A stretch of 64,000 nt of DNA, taken from contig CAVRXU010000006.1 in NCBI GenBank assembly GCA_963725155.1, positions 62,001 to 126,000 of the forward strand, written 5' to 3'. The notes below the pieces were generated by a model. That model saw only the letters and a list, made by a program, of their open reading frames with translations. It was not told the origin of the DNA and did not search any database. Each line of letters opens with the position of its first letter. Within the stretch, counting starts at the first letter, position 1. Positions 1-8,235 of the stretch are shown here, piece by piece. Both the position numbers and the translations under genes were made by a program. The stretch comes from DATDAH01 sp963725155. GTDB taxonomy: Bacteria > Actinomycetota > Acidimicrobiia > Acidimicrobiales > DATDAH01.

Positions 1-2
1 AG

Positions 3-98
3 GGCTCTGAGGAGGAAGCGTGGCGCAACGCCCTCAGCACGGTGACTCGAGGGTTCGCCGTCACCGAACCTGCTGGTCCAGGAGCATCCCCAGCCTGA
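3..98 (+). CDS. 3' end of an unidentified gene (partial)
   Basis: An open frame enters from before the window and stops at TGA 96-98. It gives about 31 residues beginning GSEEEAWRNALSTVTRGF and ending in a Pro/Ala/Gly-rich tail. The amphipathic start looks like the C-terminal helix of a regulator or enzyme, but no family can be named from so short a piece. It is convergent with aceE, whose stop is 11 bp further on. Third-position GC is less extreme than in neighbouring genes, so coding status is only moderately supported. Confidence 0.4.
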   Translation, partial: GSEEEAWRNALSTVTRGFAVTEPAGPGASPA

Positions 99-108
99 CG
101 GGTAGCGG

Positions 109-2829
109 TCAGCGGCTCCAGGGGGGACCAGTGTCGGGATCGATGTCGTAGCGCACGATCGCCTTCTGCACCACGTCGGCGGTGACGGTGCCCTCGGCCG
201 CGAGCTCGGCGAGGACGGCGACCACGATGTGGCCGGTGTCGGTCTCGAAGAAGCGGCGCAGGGCCTCTCGGGTGTCGCTGCGGCCGAACCCGTCGGTGCC
301 CAGGGACAGCCACGGGCGGGGTGACCACCGACTGACCTGGTCCGGCACCGACCGCATGAAGTCGGTCACGGCCACGATCGGGCCGTCGCCGTCGGCCAGC
401 AGCTCGGTGACCCGCGGGGTGCGGGGGTCCTCGTCGGGGTGGAGGCGGTTGTGGCGCTCGACGGCCATGGCCTCCTCGCGCAGGCGCTTGTAGGAGGTCG
501 CCGACCAGAGGTCCACGCCGACGTCGAAGTGCTCGGCCAGCTCGGTCTGCGCCTCGCGGGCCGCGCCCTGGGCCGAGCCGGAGAACAGCACGGTGGCGGG
601 GTGCTCGGTGCCATCGGGCGCGGGGGCGAAGCGGTAGAGGCCCTCCAGGATGCCCTCGTCGACCCCGTCGGGCTTCGGGGGCATGGCGTAGTTCTCGTTG
701 TAGACGGTCACGTAGTAGAAGACGTCCTCGCCCTTGGTGGCGTCGCCGTCCGGGTACATCCGGCCGATGCCGTCCTGGATGATGGCGGCCAGCTCGTAGG
801 CGAACGCCGGGTCGTAGGCCTCACAGGGCGGCACCGTCGACGCCAGGACCAGGCTGTGGCCGTCCTGGTGCTGGAGCCCCTCGCCCAGCAGCGTGGTCCG
901 CCCCGCGGTGGCGCCGAGCAGGAAGCCCCGGGCCCGGGCGTCGGCCGCGGCCCAGATGAGGTCGCCGACCCGCTGGAAGCCGAACATCGAATAGAAGATG
1001 AAGAAGGGCAGCATCGGCGTGCCCCGGTTGGCGTAGGACGTGGCCGCCGCCGTCCAGCTGGCCAGGCCGCCGGCCTCGGTGATGCCCTCCTCCAGGATCT
1101 GGCCGTCCTTGTCCTCGGTGTAGGAGAGGAGGAGGGCGTGGTCGACCGGCTCGTAGCGCTGGCCGAAGGGGGCGTAGATCTCGAACTCCCGGAACAAGGA
1201 GTCCATGCCGAAGGTCCGGGCCTCGTCGGGGACGATGGGCACGACCCGGGGGCCGAACTTCTTGTCCCGGCACAGGTTCCGCAGCAGGCGGGTGAACGCC
1301 ATGGTGGTGGAGGCCTGCTGCTTGCCGGAGCCGTCGGCGAACTCGTCGAAGGGCTTGTCGCTGGGGAGCTGCAGCGGGCGCCGTTCCCGGACGAGCCGGC
1401 TGGGCATCTCGCCGTCCAGGGCCTTGCGCCGGTCCATCATGTAGCGGTACTCGACGGAGTCCTCAGCCGGCCGGAAGTAGGGCGGGGCGTCGGCGTCGAG
1501 GGCGTCCTCGGGGATCTCGTCGTGGAGGTGGAGGCGGTCCCGCAGCGTCTTCAGCTCGGCCACGGTCATCTTCTTGATCTGGTGGGTGGCGTTGCGGCCC
1601 TCGAAGCCGGGGCCCAGCGTCCAGCCCTTCACCGTCTTGGCCAGGATCGCCGTCGGGGCGCCGGTCTGCTCCGTGGCCGTCTTGTAGGCGGCGTAGAGCT
1701 TGCGGTAGTCGTGGCCGCCTCGGGGCAGGTTGCGGATCTCGTCGTCGGACAGGTCCGCGGCCAGCTCCCGCAGGCGAGGGTCGGGGCCGAAGAAGTGCTC
1801 CCGGGCGTAGGCCCCGTCCTCCACGGCGTAGCGCTGGTACTGGCCGTCGACGGTCTCGTTCATCTTGTTGACCAGGACGCCGTCGACGTCGCGGGCCAGC
1901 AGCTCGTCCCACCGACCGCCCCAGACGACCTTGATCACGTTCCAGCCCGCGCCCCGGAAGATGGCCTCCAGCTCCTGGATGATCTTCCCGTTGCCGCGGA
2001 CGGGGCCGTCGAGGCGCTGCAGGTTGCAGTTGACGACCCACGTCAGGTTGTCGAGGCCCTCGCGGGCGGCCAGGGAGATGGAGCCCAGCGTCTCGGGCTC
2101 GTCGACCTCGCCGTCGCCCACGAAGCACCAGACCCGGGAGCCGCTGGTGTCGTCGACCTCGCGGTTGTGGAGGTAGCGCAGGAACCGGGCGTGGTAGATC
2201 GAGTTGAGGGGCCCGAGGCCCATGGAGACCGTGGGGTACTCCCAGAAGTCCGGCATGAGCCGGGGATGGGGGTAGCTGGAGAGGCCCTCGCCCCCGACCT
2301 CCATGCGGAAGTGGTCGAGCTGGTCCTCGGTCAGGCGGCCCTCGAGATAGGCCCGGGCGTAGACGCCGGGGGCGGCGTGGCCCTGGAAGTAGACGGCGTC
2401 GCCGGGCAGGCCGTCGGCCTTGCCCCGGAAGAAGTGGTTGAAGCCGACCTCGTACTGGGCGGCGGAGGAGGCGAAGGTGGACAGGTGGCCGCCGATGCCG
2501 TCGGCCTTCTTGTTGGCCCGGATGACCATGACGGCGGCGTTCCAGCGGATGAAGGCCCGGATGCGGCGCTCGATGTGCTCGTCGCCGGGGAACCAGGGCT
2601 CCTGTTCGGCCGGGATGGTGTTGATGTAGGGGGTGGACACCGACGCCGGCGTGCCGACGCCGAGCTGCCGGGAGCGCTCGAGGACCTTGGAGAGCAGGAA
2701 GCGGGCCCGGGCCTCACCCTGGGCGCTCACGACCGCATCCAGGGAGTCCAGCCACTCCTGAGTCTCCTGCGGATCGGTGTCGGGCAACTGGTGCACGAAG
2801 CCGTCGATGAAGGTCACATCTGTCACCAT
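109..2829 (-). CDS. aceE: Pyruvate dehydrogenase E1 component, homodimeric
   Basis: A 906-residue protein of normal length for the single-chain (alpha2) E1 that decarboxylates pyruvate with thiamine diphosphate and transfers the acetyl group to lipoyl-E2. The ThDP/Mg motif starts GDGEVDEPE at about residue 239 and is completed by NCNLQRLDG about 30 residues later. The N-terminus (FVHQLPDTDPQET) matches actinobacterial AceE, which supports the ATG at 2829. That ATG overlaps the start of the divergent RNase H gene within one CATG, so each promoter must lie inside the other gene. The E2, E3 and lipoylation genes needed for function are at 23.8-28.2 kb, not adjacent. Identification is secure. Confidence 0.96.
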   Translation of the reverse strand: MVTDVTFIDGFVHQLPDTDPQETQEWLDSLDAVVSAQGEARARFLLSKVLERSRQLGVGTPASVSTPYINTIPAEQEPWFPGDEHIERRIRAFIRWNAAVMVIRANKKADGIGGHLSTFASSAAQYEVGFNHFFRGKADGLPGDAVYFQGHAAPGVYARAYLEGRLTEDQLDHFRMEVGGEGLSSYPHPRLMPDFWEYPTVSMGLGPLNSIYHARFLRYLHNREVDDTSGSRVWCFVGDGEVDEPETLGSISLAAREGLDNLTWVVNCNLQRLDGPVRGNGKIIQELEAIFRGAGWNVIKVVWGGRWDELLARDVDGVLVNKMNETVDGQYQRYAVEDGAYAREHFFGPDPRLRELAADLSDDEIRNLPRGGHDYRKLYAAYKTATEQTGAPTAILAKTVKGWTLGPGFEGRNATHQIKKMTVAELKTLRDRLHLHDEIPEDALDADAPPYFRPAEDSVEYRYMMDRRKALDGEMPSRLVRERRPLQLPSDKPFDEFADGSGKQQASTTMAFTRLLRNLCRDKKFGPRVVPIVPDEARTFGMDSLFREFEIYAPFGQRYEPVDHALLLSYTEDKDGQILEEGITEAGGLASWTAAATSYANRGTPMLPFFIFYSMFGFQRVGDLIWAAADARARGFLLGATAGRTTLLGEGLQHQDGHSLVLASTVPPCEAYDPAFAYELAAIIQDGIGRMYPDGDATKGEDVFYYVTVYNENYAMPPKPDGVDEGILEGLYRFAPAPDGTEHPATVLFSGSAQGAAREAQTELAEHFDVGVDLWSATSYKRLREEAMAVERHNRLHPDEDPRTPRVTELLADGDGPIVAVTDFMRSVPDQVSRWSPRPWLSLGTDGFGRSDTREALRRFFETDTGHIVVAVLAELAAEGTVTADVVQKAIVRYDIDPDTGPPWSR

Positions 2830-3889
2830 GCCCCGAATGACGACGATCGTCTACACGGATGGGGCCTGCTTGGGGAATCCCGGTCCCGGGGGCTGGGCCT
2901 GGGTCGTTCCGGGTGGGGCCTTCGCCAGCGGGGCCGATCCCCACACCACCAACCAGCGCATGGAGATCGAGGCCGCCACCGAGGCCCTCTACGCCATCGA
3001 CGGCCCCGTCACCGTGGTCAGCGACTCCACCTACGTCGTCCACTGCTTCACCAAGAAGTGGTACGTGGGCTGGAAGGCCAAGGGGTGGAAGAACGCCAAG
3101 AAGGAGGACGTGGCCAACCAGGACCTCTGGCGTCCGCTGATCGACCACGTGCTCGAGCGGGGCAACGTGACCTGGACCTGGGTCAAGGGCCACAGCGGCG
3201 ACCAATGGAACGACGTGGCCGACCGGTTGGCGGTGGAGGCGGCGACGACCCAGGGGGGGCGGTCGGGGGACCGTCCGCCCGACTTCCTGGGACCGGCCGA
3301 CGCGGTGGGGACGGCACCTGCCGGACCGGTGGTGGCCGAGTCGTCCCCGGCGCCCGCCACCGCGGGCCCGGCGAACCGACCGGCGGGCCACCTCGTGGCC
3401 GTCCTCGGGCATCGACCTCCGGAGCTGGGGGGCTATGACCCCAACCTCCTGCAGGCGGCGGTGCAGCGCCGGCTGGGGGACGTGCTCGCGGCCCAAGCTC
3501 AGCTCGACGACGACCTGGTCCTGCTCACCGGGTTGCAGCTCGGGGCCGAGCAGCTGGCGGCCGAGGCGGCCCTCGACCACGGCATCCCCTTTGTCGTGGT
3601 GCAGCCCTTCCCCGAGCCCGACAGCAAGTGGCCGTCCGCCGCCCGGGCGTCGTATCGCCGACTGCGGGCCGAGGCTCGAGAGGTGGTGCTCCTGCAGAAG
3701 AAGCCCGTGCGTTCGCCGGGCGACGTCCGGCGGGCCATGGCCCAGCGGGACGCCTGGATCGTCCGCTCGGCCGACGCCGCCATCGTGGTCTGGGACGGCG
3801 CCGACGCCCTCCTGGGCAAGGCGGTGCGGGCCCTCGAACAGCAGGTCGGCGACGAGGTCTGGATCATCGACCCCGGTGAGCTGGCCTAA
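2828..3889 (+). CDS. rnhA: Ribonuclease HI fused to a C-terminal SLOG-like Rossmann domain
   Basis: About 353 residues if started at ATG 2828 (ATG 2837 is also possible). Residues 5-140 are RNase HI: YTDGACLGNPGPGG, NQRMEIEAA, VSDSTYVV and GHSGDQWNDVADRL supply the four acidic catalytic residues (about D11, E46, D66, D132) that cleave RNA in RNA-DNA hybrids. A Pro/Ala-rich linker (about 145-187) leads to a second domain, 188-353, opening LVAVLGHRPPELGGYD. The GHR-xx-LGGY pattern and alternating beta/alpha layout resemble YpsA/DUF1273-type SLOG domains, which bind nucleotides or nucleotide-derived ligands. The RNase H call is firm; the SLOG call is by motif only. The gene converges on the J-domain gene with a 4-bp overlap at the stops. 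Confidence 0.85.
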   Translation: MPRMTTIVYTDGACLGNPGPGGWAWVVPGGAFASGADPHTTNQRMEIEAATEALYAIDGPVTVVSDSTYVVHCFTKKWYVGWKAKGWKNAKKEDVANQDLWRPLIDHVLERGNVTWTWVKGHSGDQWNDVADRLAVEAATTQGGRSGDRPPDFLGPADAVGTAPAGPVVAESSPAPATAGPANRPAGHLVAVLGHRPPELGGYDPNLLQAAVQRRLGDVLAAQAQLDDDLVLLTGLQLGAEQLAAEAALDHGIPFVVVQPFPEPDSKWPSAARASYRRLRAEAREVVLLQKKPVRSPGDVRRAMAQRDAWIVRSADAAIVVWDGADALLGKAVRALEQQVGDEVWIIDPGELA

Positions 3890-4383
3890 CGCTTGAAGTG
3901 CAGGGCGCGCAGCGTGGCGTGGGCGGCGTTGATCTGGGCCATGCGCTCCCGGCCCATGGCTTGGGCGTCCACGGAGTACGTGACCAGCCGGTCCGGGTGG
4001 TAGAGCTTGGCCAGGCGTCGGTGGGCGGAGGTGATCTCCTCCCAGTCGACGCCGATGCTGATCTGCAGGACGAGGTGGGCCGAATCCAGGTCCATCCCGC
4101 CCTGGCCGGGCGCGGACTTGTCGGCGGGTGGGGGCGTGGCTCGCGGCGGTCGCTGCCGGGCCCGCCGCTCGAAGAGCGATTCGGTCGTCCAGGTCTGGGC
4201 GTACTCGGACTCGGGTTCGGGCTGGTCCTCGACCGGTGGGGGGTTGTTTCCGTGGGGCACGCCCGCCACGCCCTCGCGGGCCGCCCACCACGCGTGCTCG
4301 TCGTCGCTGAGGTCGGCACCGCGGTCGTCGAGGTCATCGTGCCCGCGAGTGAACAGGCGGCCCCGCCTTCCGGTGGTCGTCAT
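3886..4383 (-). CDS. J-domain (DnaJ-like) protein
   Basis: 165 residues. The C-terminal ~65 residues form a J-domain: helix II ending KLYHPDRL with the HPD tripeptide at about 129-131, the signature that stimulates DnaK/Hsp70 ATPase. The N-terminal ~95 residues are charged, Pro-rich and probably disordered, and neither G/F-rich nor zinc-finger regions are present, so it is not DnaJ proper but a J-protein co-chaperone of unknown client. The domain sits at the extreme C-terminus, which is less usual. Its stop overlaps the stop of the convergent RNase H gene, and its start is 54 bp from divergent hyuA. Confidence 0.8.
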   Translation of the reverse strand: MTTTGRRGRLFTRGHDDLDDRGADLSDDEHAWWAAREGVAGVPHGNNPPPVEDQPEPESEYAQTWTTESLFERRARQRPPRATPPPADKSAPGQGGMDLDSAHLVLQISIGVDWEEITSAHRRLAKLYHPDRLVTYSVDAQAMGRERMAQINAAHATLRALHFKR

Positions 4384-4423
4384 GGGGACCTATCGGCCGC
4401 CGGGACCGATGCTTGACGACGGG

Positions 4424-4429
4424 TACATT
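4424..4429 (+). promoter_or_regulatory. Putative -10 element of leaderless hyuA
   Basis: TACATT ends 8 nt before the hyuA ATG at 4438, and no Shine-Dalgarno sequence lies between them. The spacing would place the transcript start at or within a few bases of the start codon. No good -35 is seen. Confidence 0.4.
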
Positions 4430-4437
4430 CCGCAGCG

Positions 4438-6252
4438 ATGCGGATCGGGTCGGACACCGGAGGCACCTTCACCGACCTGGTCGATGAGCGGGGGCGGGTG
4501 GCGAAGGTGCTGTCGACCCCGGAGGACCCCACCGAGGCCGTCCGGGCCGGGATCGCCGCCCTGCGGGTGCGTCGGGTCGACCTGCTGACCCACGGCACCA
4601 CCGTGGCCACCAACGCCCTGCTCGAAGGGGAGCTGGCCCCGACCGTGCTGATCAGCACCGAGGGCTTCGCCGACGTCATCGAGATCGCCCGCCAGGACCG
4701 GCCCCGGCTCTATGACCAGTGGGCCGACCGACCGACGCCCCTGGTGGAGCGGTCCTGGCGCCTGGAGGTGGCGGGCCGGCTCGCGGCTGACGGACAGGAG
4801 CTGGAGCCGGTCGGTGAGATCCCCGAGGTCCCGTCGGGGTCCGCCGCCGTCGCCGTCTGCCTCCTGCATGCCGACCTGAATGCGGCCCACGAAACCGAGG
4901 TGGCCGCCGCCTTGCGGGCCGCAGGCCACGAGGTGTCGGCTTCCTACGAGGTCTCGCCCGAGTTCCGGGAGTACGAGCGCACGGTGACCACGGTGGTCAA
5001 CGCCGGGCTCGGGCCCGTGTGCCGGGACTACCTGGAGGCGCTGGCTCCCTTGGCCGCCCGCGTGCTGATCATGACCTCGGCGGGCGGGCTGTCGCCGGTG
5101 GCCGCCGCCGCCCGGACGCCGGCCAGCCTCCTGCTGTCCGGGCCCGCCGGCGGGGTCCGCGCCGCCGCCGCGTACGCCGTCGCCGCGGGGTACCCCGATG
5201 CCGTCACCTTCGACATGGGCGGGACCAGCACCGACGTGGCCCTGGTCCTCGACGGCGAGCCCCAGCCCGCCGCGGAGCGGGAGGTGGCGGGCTACCCGAT
5301 CCGTCTGCCGTCGGTCGATGTCCACACGATCGGGGCGGGCGGGGGGTCGATCGCCGTCGTCGACGCGGGCGGGGCACTGACCGTCGGCCCCCGGTCGGCC
5401 GGGGCAGCCCCGGGACCTGCGTGCTACGGGCTCGGGGGCACCGAGGCGACGGTGACCGACGCCAACCTCGTGGCCGGGCGCATCCCGGCCAGCGTGGGCT
5501 TCGAGGCGCTGGGCGAGCTGGACCAGGACGCCGCAGAGGTCGCCCTCGAGAAGCTGGGCCTCGGGACCGCGGACGAGGCGGCTGAGGGTGTCCTCGAGGT
5601 GGTCGACGCCATGATGGAGCGGGCCGTGCGCCGGGTGTCGGTCGAGCGGGGGGTCGACCCGACGGGCCTGGCCCTGGTGGCCTTCGGCGGCGCGGGGCCG
5701 CTGCACGCCTGCAGCCTGGCGGATCGCCTGGGGCTGGCTGCTGTGGTGATCCCAGCCCGCGCCGGCGTGCTGTCCGCGGTGGGCATCCTCGCCGCGCCGG
5801 TTCAGCACGACCGGGTGCGGACCTGGCCCACGCCGGCCGACCACGACGGCCTGGCCGGGGCGCTGGCCGAGTTGGGGCGGGAGGCCGTGGTCGCGCTGGT
5901 CGCCGACGCGGGCGGCGGGGCCGAGGACGTCGAGCTGGTGCTGGCGCTCGACGCCCGGTACGAGGGTCAGAGCCACGAGCTGCGGGTCGACGCCTTGGCC
6001 GACTTCCCCGAGCGCCACCGACGCCACAACGGCTACGACCGGCCCGGGCACCCCGTCGAGGTCGTCGCCCTACGGGCCACCGCCCGTCGGGCGTCGCCGA
6101 CCGACCCCACCAAGCTCAAGGCCCGCAAGCGCCCGCCCATGACGGGTCCGGCCGTCGTCGTCGAGGACGACACCACCATCTGGGTCCCGACGGGCTGGAA
6201 GGGCGAGCCCGGCCCTGCGGGCACCCTCGTGCTGACCCGGGTCGACCCATGA
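4438..6252 (+). CDS. Hydantoinase/5-oxoprolinase family protein, HyuA-type subunit
   Basis: 604 residues. The N-terminus IGSDTGGTFTDLV is the phosphate-binding start of the hydantoinase/oxoprolinase ATPase fold, and FDMGGTSTDVAL (about 260) is the second nucleotide-binding motif. Later AFGGAGPLHA is the conserved hydantoinase_A signature. Proteins of this family couple ATP hydrolysis to opening of 5-membered amide rings (5-oxoproline, hydantoins) or to acetone/acetophenone carboxylation; the substrate cannot be read from sequence. It is somewhat short for the family (usually ~650-700). Its TGA overlaps an ATG (ATGA) that looks like the original start of the partner subunit gene hyuB. Confidence 0.88.
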   Translation: MRIGSDTGGTFTDLVDERGRVAKVLSTPEDPTEAVRAGIAALRVRRVDLLTHGTTVATNALLEGELAPTVLISTEGFADVIEIARQDRPRLYDQWADRPTPLVERSWRLEVAGRLAADGQELEPVGEIPEVPSGSAAVAVCLLHADLNAAHETEVAAALRAAGHEVSASYEVSPEFREYERTVTTVVNAGLGPVCRDYLEALAPLAARVLIMTSAGGLSPVAAAARTPASLLLSGPAGGVRAAAAYAVAAGYPDAVTFDMGGTSTDVALVLDGEPQPAAEREVAGYPIRLPSVDVHTIGAGGGSIAVVDAGGALTVGPRSAGAAPGPACYGLGGTEATVTDANLVAGRIPASVGFEALGELDQDAAEVALEKLGLGTADEAAEGVLEVVDAMMERAVRRVSVERGVDPTGLALVAFGGAGPLHACSLADRLGLAAVVIPARAGVLSAVGILAAPVQHDRVRTWPTPADHDGLAGALAELGREAVVALVADAGGGAEDVELVLALDARYEGQSHELRVDALADFPERHRRHNGYDRPGHPVEVVALRATARRASPTDPTKLKARKRPPMTGPAVVVEDDTTIWVPTGWKGEPGPAGTLVLTRVDP

Positions 6253-6294
6253 CCGACACCCCTATCCCCGACGACGAGGCGGCGCCCGATCCGG

Positions 6295-8100
6295 GTGACC
6301 CCGGCGACACCGACGCCGTCGAGCGTCTCAGCGGAGGGGGCGGTCGAGGTCGAACCCCTCGGAGACGTCGTCGACGCCGACGGTGGGGACGACGATTCGA
6401 CGGCGGGTCCCGAAGAGGCTGGCGGGATTGTCCCGGCTGATGCTGGCGGCGACGACCGTGACGCGGAGGTCGGTGACGAGACGGACGACGAGCTCGATGT
6501 CGAGAACGGGGCGCCGCTCGATCTCGTCGGCGGCGATGGCGAGGACGATGGCGACGACGCGACGCTGGGACCGGCGGCGCTGCAGGTCCTGATCTCCCGC
6601 CTGACGGGCATCGCCGAGGAGATGGGGGCGGTGCTCCGGCGGGCCGCGTTCAGCCCCAACATCAAGGAGCGGGCCGACTGTTCGGCGGCCCTGTTCGATG
6701 CCGGCGGCGAGCTGCTCGTCCAGGCCGAGCACATCCCGGTCCACCTGGGGTCGATGCCGGCGGCGGTCGCCGCGGCCATCGGGGCGTTCGGCGAGGAGAT
6801 CGAGCCGGGCGAGCAGATCGTGCTCAACGACCCCTTCGCCGGCGGCACCCATCTCAACGACGTCACCGTGGTCGCCCCTTGTCATGTCGACGGCGAGATC
6901 GTCGGGTGGGTGGCCAACCGGGCCCATCACGCCGACCTGGGCGGGGCCTTGCCGGGGTCGATCCCGCCCGAGGCCACCGAGATCCAGCAGGAGGGGCTGC
7001 GGCTGCCGCCGGTCCGCCTCACCGCCGACATGCGGGAGGTGATCGTGGCCAGCTCGCGCACCCCCGACGAGCGGCGGGGCGACCTCGACGCCCAGTGGGG
7101 GGCCAACGTCGTCGGCCTGACCCGGCTGGCCGCGGAGGCCGGGCGACCCCTGGACCAGGTCGCGGCCTACGGCGAGCGCCGGATGCGGGCCGCGCTGGCC
7201 GACCTGCCCGACGGGCGGTGGGACTTCACCGACGTGCTCGACTCCACCGGGCCCCGTCCCAACCAGCAGGCCGCGGCCACGATCTGCGTCTGCGTGACCA
7301 TCGACGGCGACGAGATCACCTTCGACTTCACCGGGACCGACGACCAGCGCTGGGGGAACATGAACGCGGTGGAGGCCGTCACGCTGAGTGCGGTCGCCTT
7401 CGCCCTGCGGTCGGCCGTCGTGCCCGACCTCGAGGGCGTGGGCGGCTCGATGCGGCCGGTCACCGTGATCGCCCCGGAGGGGACGATCGTGGCCGCGCAG
7501 CCGCCGGTCGCCGTCGGGGCGGGCAACGTCGAGGTCAGCCAGCGCATCGCCGACGTCTGCCTGGGGGCGTTGGCCCAGGTGGTGCCCGACCGGGTGGCGG
7601 CGGCGTCGCAGGGGACGATGAACAACGTCCTCATCGGCGGCGACGGCTGGGTCTACTACGAGACCGTCGCCGGCGGGCAGGGCGCCCGTCCGGACCGGGA
7701 CGGGATGAACGGCGTCCACACGGGCATGACCAACACCCGCAACACGCCCATCGAGGCCCTCGAGCGCTCGTTCCCGCTGCGGGTGCGCCGGCTCCGGCTG
7801 CGGCAGGGCAGCGGCGGGCGGGGGCTCTGGCAGGGTGGCGAGGGCATCGAGCGGGACCTCGAGGTGCTCGAGCGGGCCACGCTGTCGCTCATCACCGAAC
7901 GTCGGGTGTTCCCCCCGTGGGGCCTGGACGGCGGGGGGCCGGGGGCCCTCGGCGAGAACTGGCTGCTGCGCGGCGGCGACGAGAGCCGGGCCGAGCGTCT
8001 CGGCGACAAGGTCAGCCTCGACCTGCGCCCCGGCGACGTCCTCCGCCTCCGCACCCCCGGCGGCGGCGCCCACGGCCCACCCCCCACCCTCGCCGAATAA
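6295..8100 (+). CDS. Hydantoinase/5-oxoprolinase family protein, HyuB-type subunit (abnormal N-terminus)
   Basis: The frame opens at GTG 6295 and gives 601 residues. The conserved HyuB domain begins only at about residue 92 with LGPAALQVLISRLTGIAEEM and runs to the end, including the family hallmarks FSPNIKERADCSAALFD, NDPFAGGTHLNDV and AGGQGARPDRDG. The first ~90 residues are Asp/Glu/Gly-rich and unlike any HyuB. The natural coupled start appears to be ATG 6249 (ATGA with hyuA), whose frame looks coding only up to about 6329. A segment at 6330-6567 has therefore probably been inserted or rearranged, shifting the frame by one. Whether the gene still makes a working N-terminus is unclear. Confidence 0.82.
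   Translation: MTPATPTPSSVSAEGAVEVEPLGDVVDADGGDDDSTAGPEEAGGIVPADAGGDDRDAEVGDETDDELDVENGAPLDLVGGDGEDDGDDATLGPAALQVLISRLTGIAEEMGAVLRRAAFSPNIKERADCSAALFDAGGELLVQAEHIPVHLGSMPAAVAAAIGAFGEEIEPGEQIVLNDPFAGGTHLNDVTVVAPCHVDGEIVGWVANRAHHADLGGALPGSIPPEATEIQQEGLRLPPVRLTADMREVIVASSRTPDERRGDLDAQWGANVVGLTRLAAEAGRPLDQVAAYGERRMRAALADLPDGRWDFTDVLDSTGPRPNQQAAATICVCVTIDGDEITFDFTGTDDQRWGNMNAVEAVTLSAVAFALRSAVVPDLEGVGGSMRPVTVIAPEGTIVAAQPPVAVGAGNVEVSQRIADVCLGALAQVVPDRVAAASQGTMNNVLIGGDGWVYYETVAGGQGARPDRDGMNGVHTGMTNTRNTPIEALERSFPLRVRRLRLRQGSGGRGLWQGGEGIERDLEVLERATLSLITERRVFPPWGLDGGGPGALGENWLLRGGDESRAERLGDKVSLDLRPGDVLRLRTPGGGAHGPPPTLAE
6328..6567 (-). pseudogene. Antisense 3' gene fragment embedded in the hyuB N-terminus
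   Basis: Read on the minus strand this patch ends in TGA 6330-6328 and encodes a normal-looking protein C-terminus, with segments such as LDIELVVRLVTDLRVTVV and SRDNPASLFGTRRRIVVP. Its codons follow the host pattern (third position almost always G/C). On the plus strand the same bases show the pattern reversed: nearly every codon starts with G or C, with weaker third positions. I do not recognise the family. It looks like the tail of a gene transplanted into hyuB in reverse, about 238 bp, without any upstream part. Confidence 0.5.
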
Positions 8101-8112
8101 CCGCCCCCAACC

Positions 8113-8162
8113 GTTCTGTGTGCTCGTATTCGTGCGGGGCCACGATTACCAGTTCACGGAAT
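8113..8162. repeat. 50-bp palindrome, copy 1
   Basis: An imperfect inverted repeat starting GTTCTGTGTGCTCGTATTCG. It is about 90 % identical over its left 33 bases to copy 2. It lies 12 bp after the hyuB stop, where a terminator would be expected, but there is no T-tract. Confidence 0.8.
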
Positions 8163-8174
8163 GATGAGCAGCTC

Positions 8175-8224
8175 GTTCTGTGTACTCGTATTCGTGTGGA
8201 GCCACGAGCCGCAGTACACGGAAC
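8175..8224. repeat. 50-bp palindrome, copy 2
   Basis: An inverted repeat from GTTCTGTGTACTCGTATTCG to its complement ending CAGTACACGGAAC, imperfect in the inner part. It lies 11 bp beyond the stop of the minus-strand DUF559-type gene and only 12 bp from copy 1. Confidence 0.85.
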
Positions 8225-8235
8225 CGTGGCGTGGG

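Noticed and set aside
439..3438. A 999-codon open frame on the plus strand opposite aceE
   Set aside because: It is low-complexity Gly/Val/Leu/Arg sequence with no motifs and codon bias inverse to aceE: an antisense shadow in GC-rich DNA.
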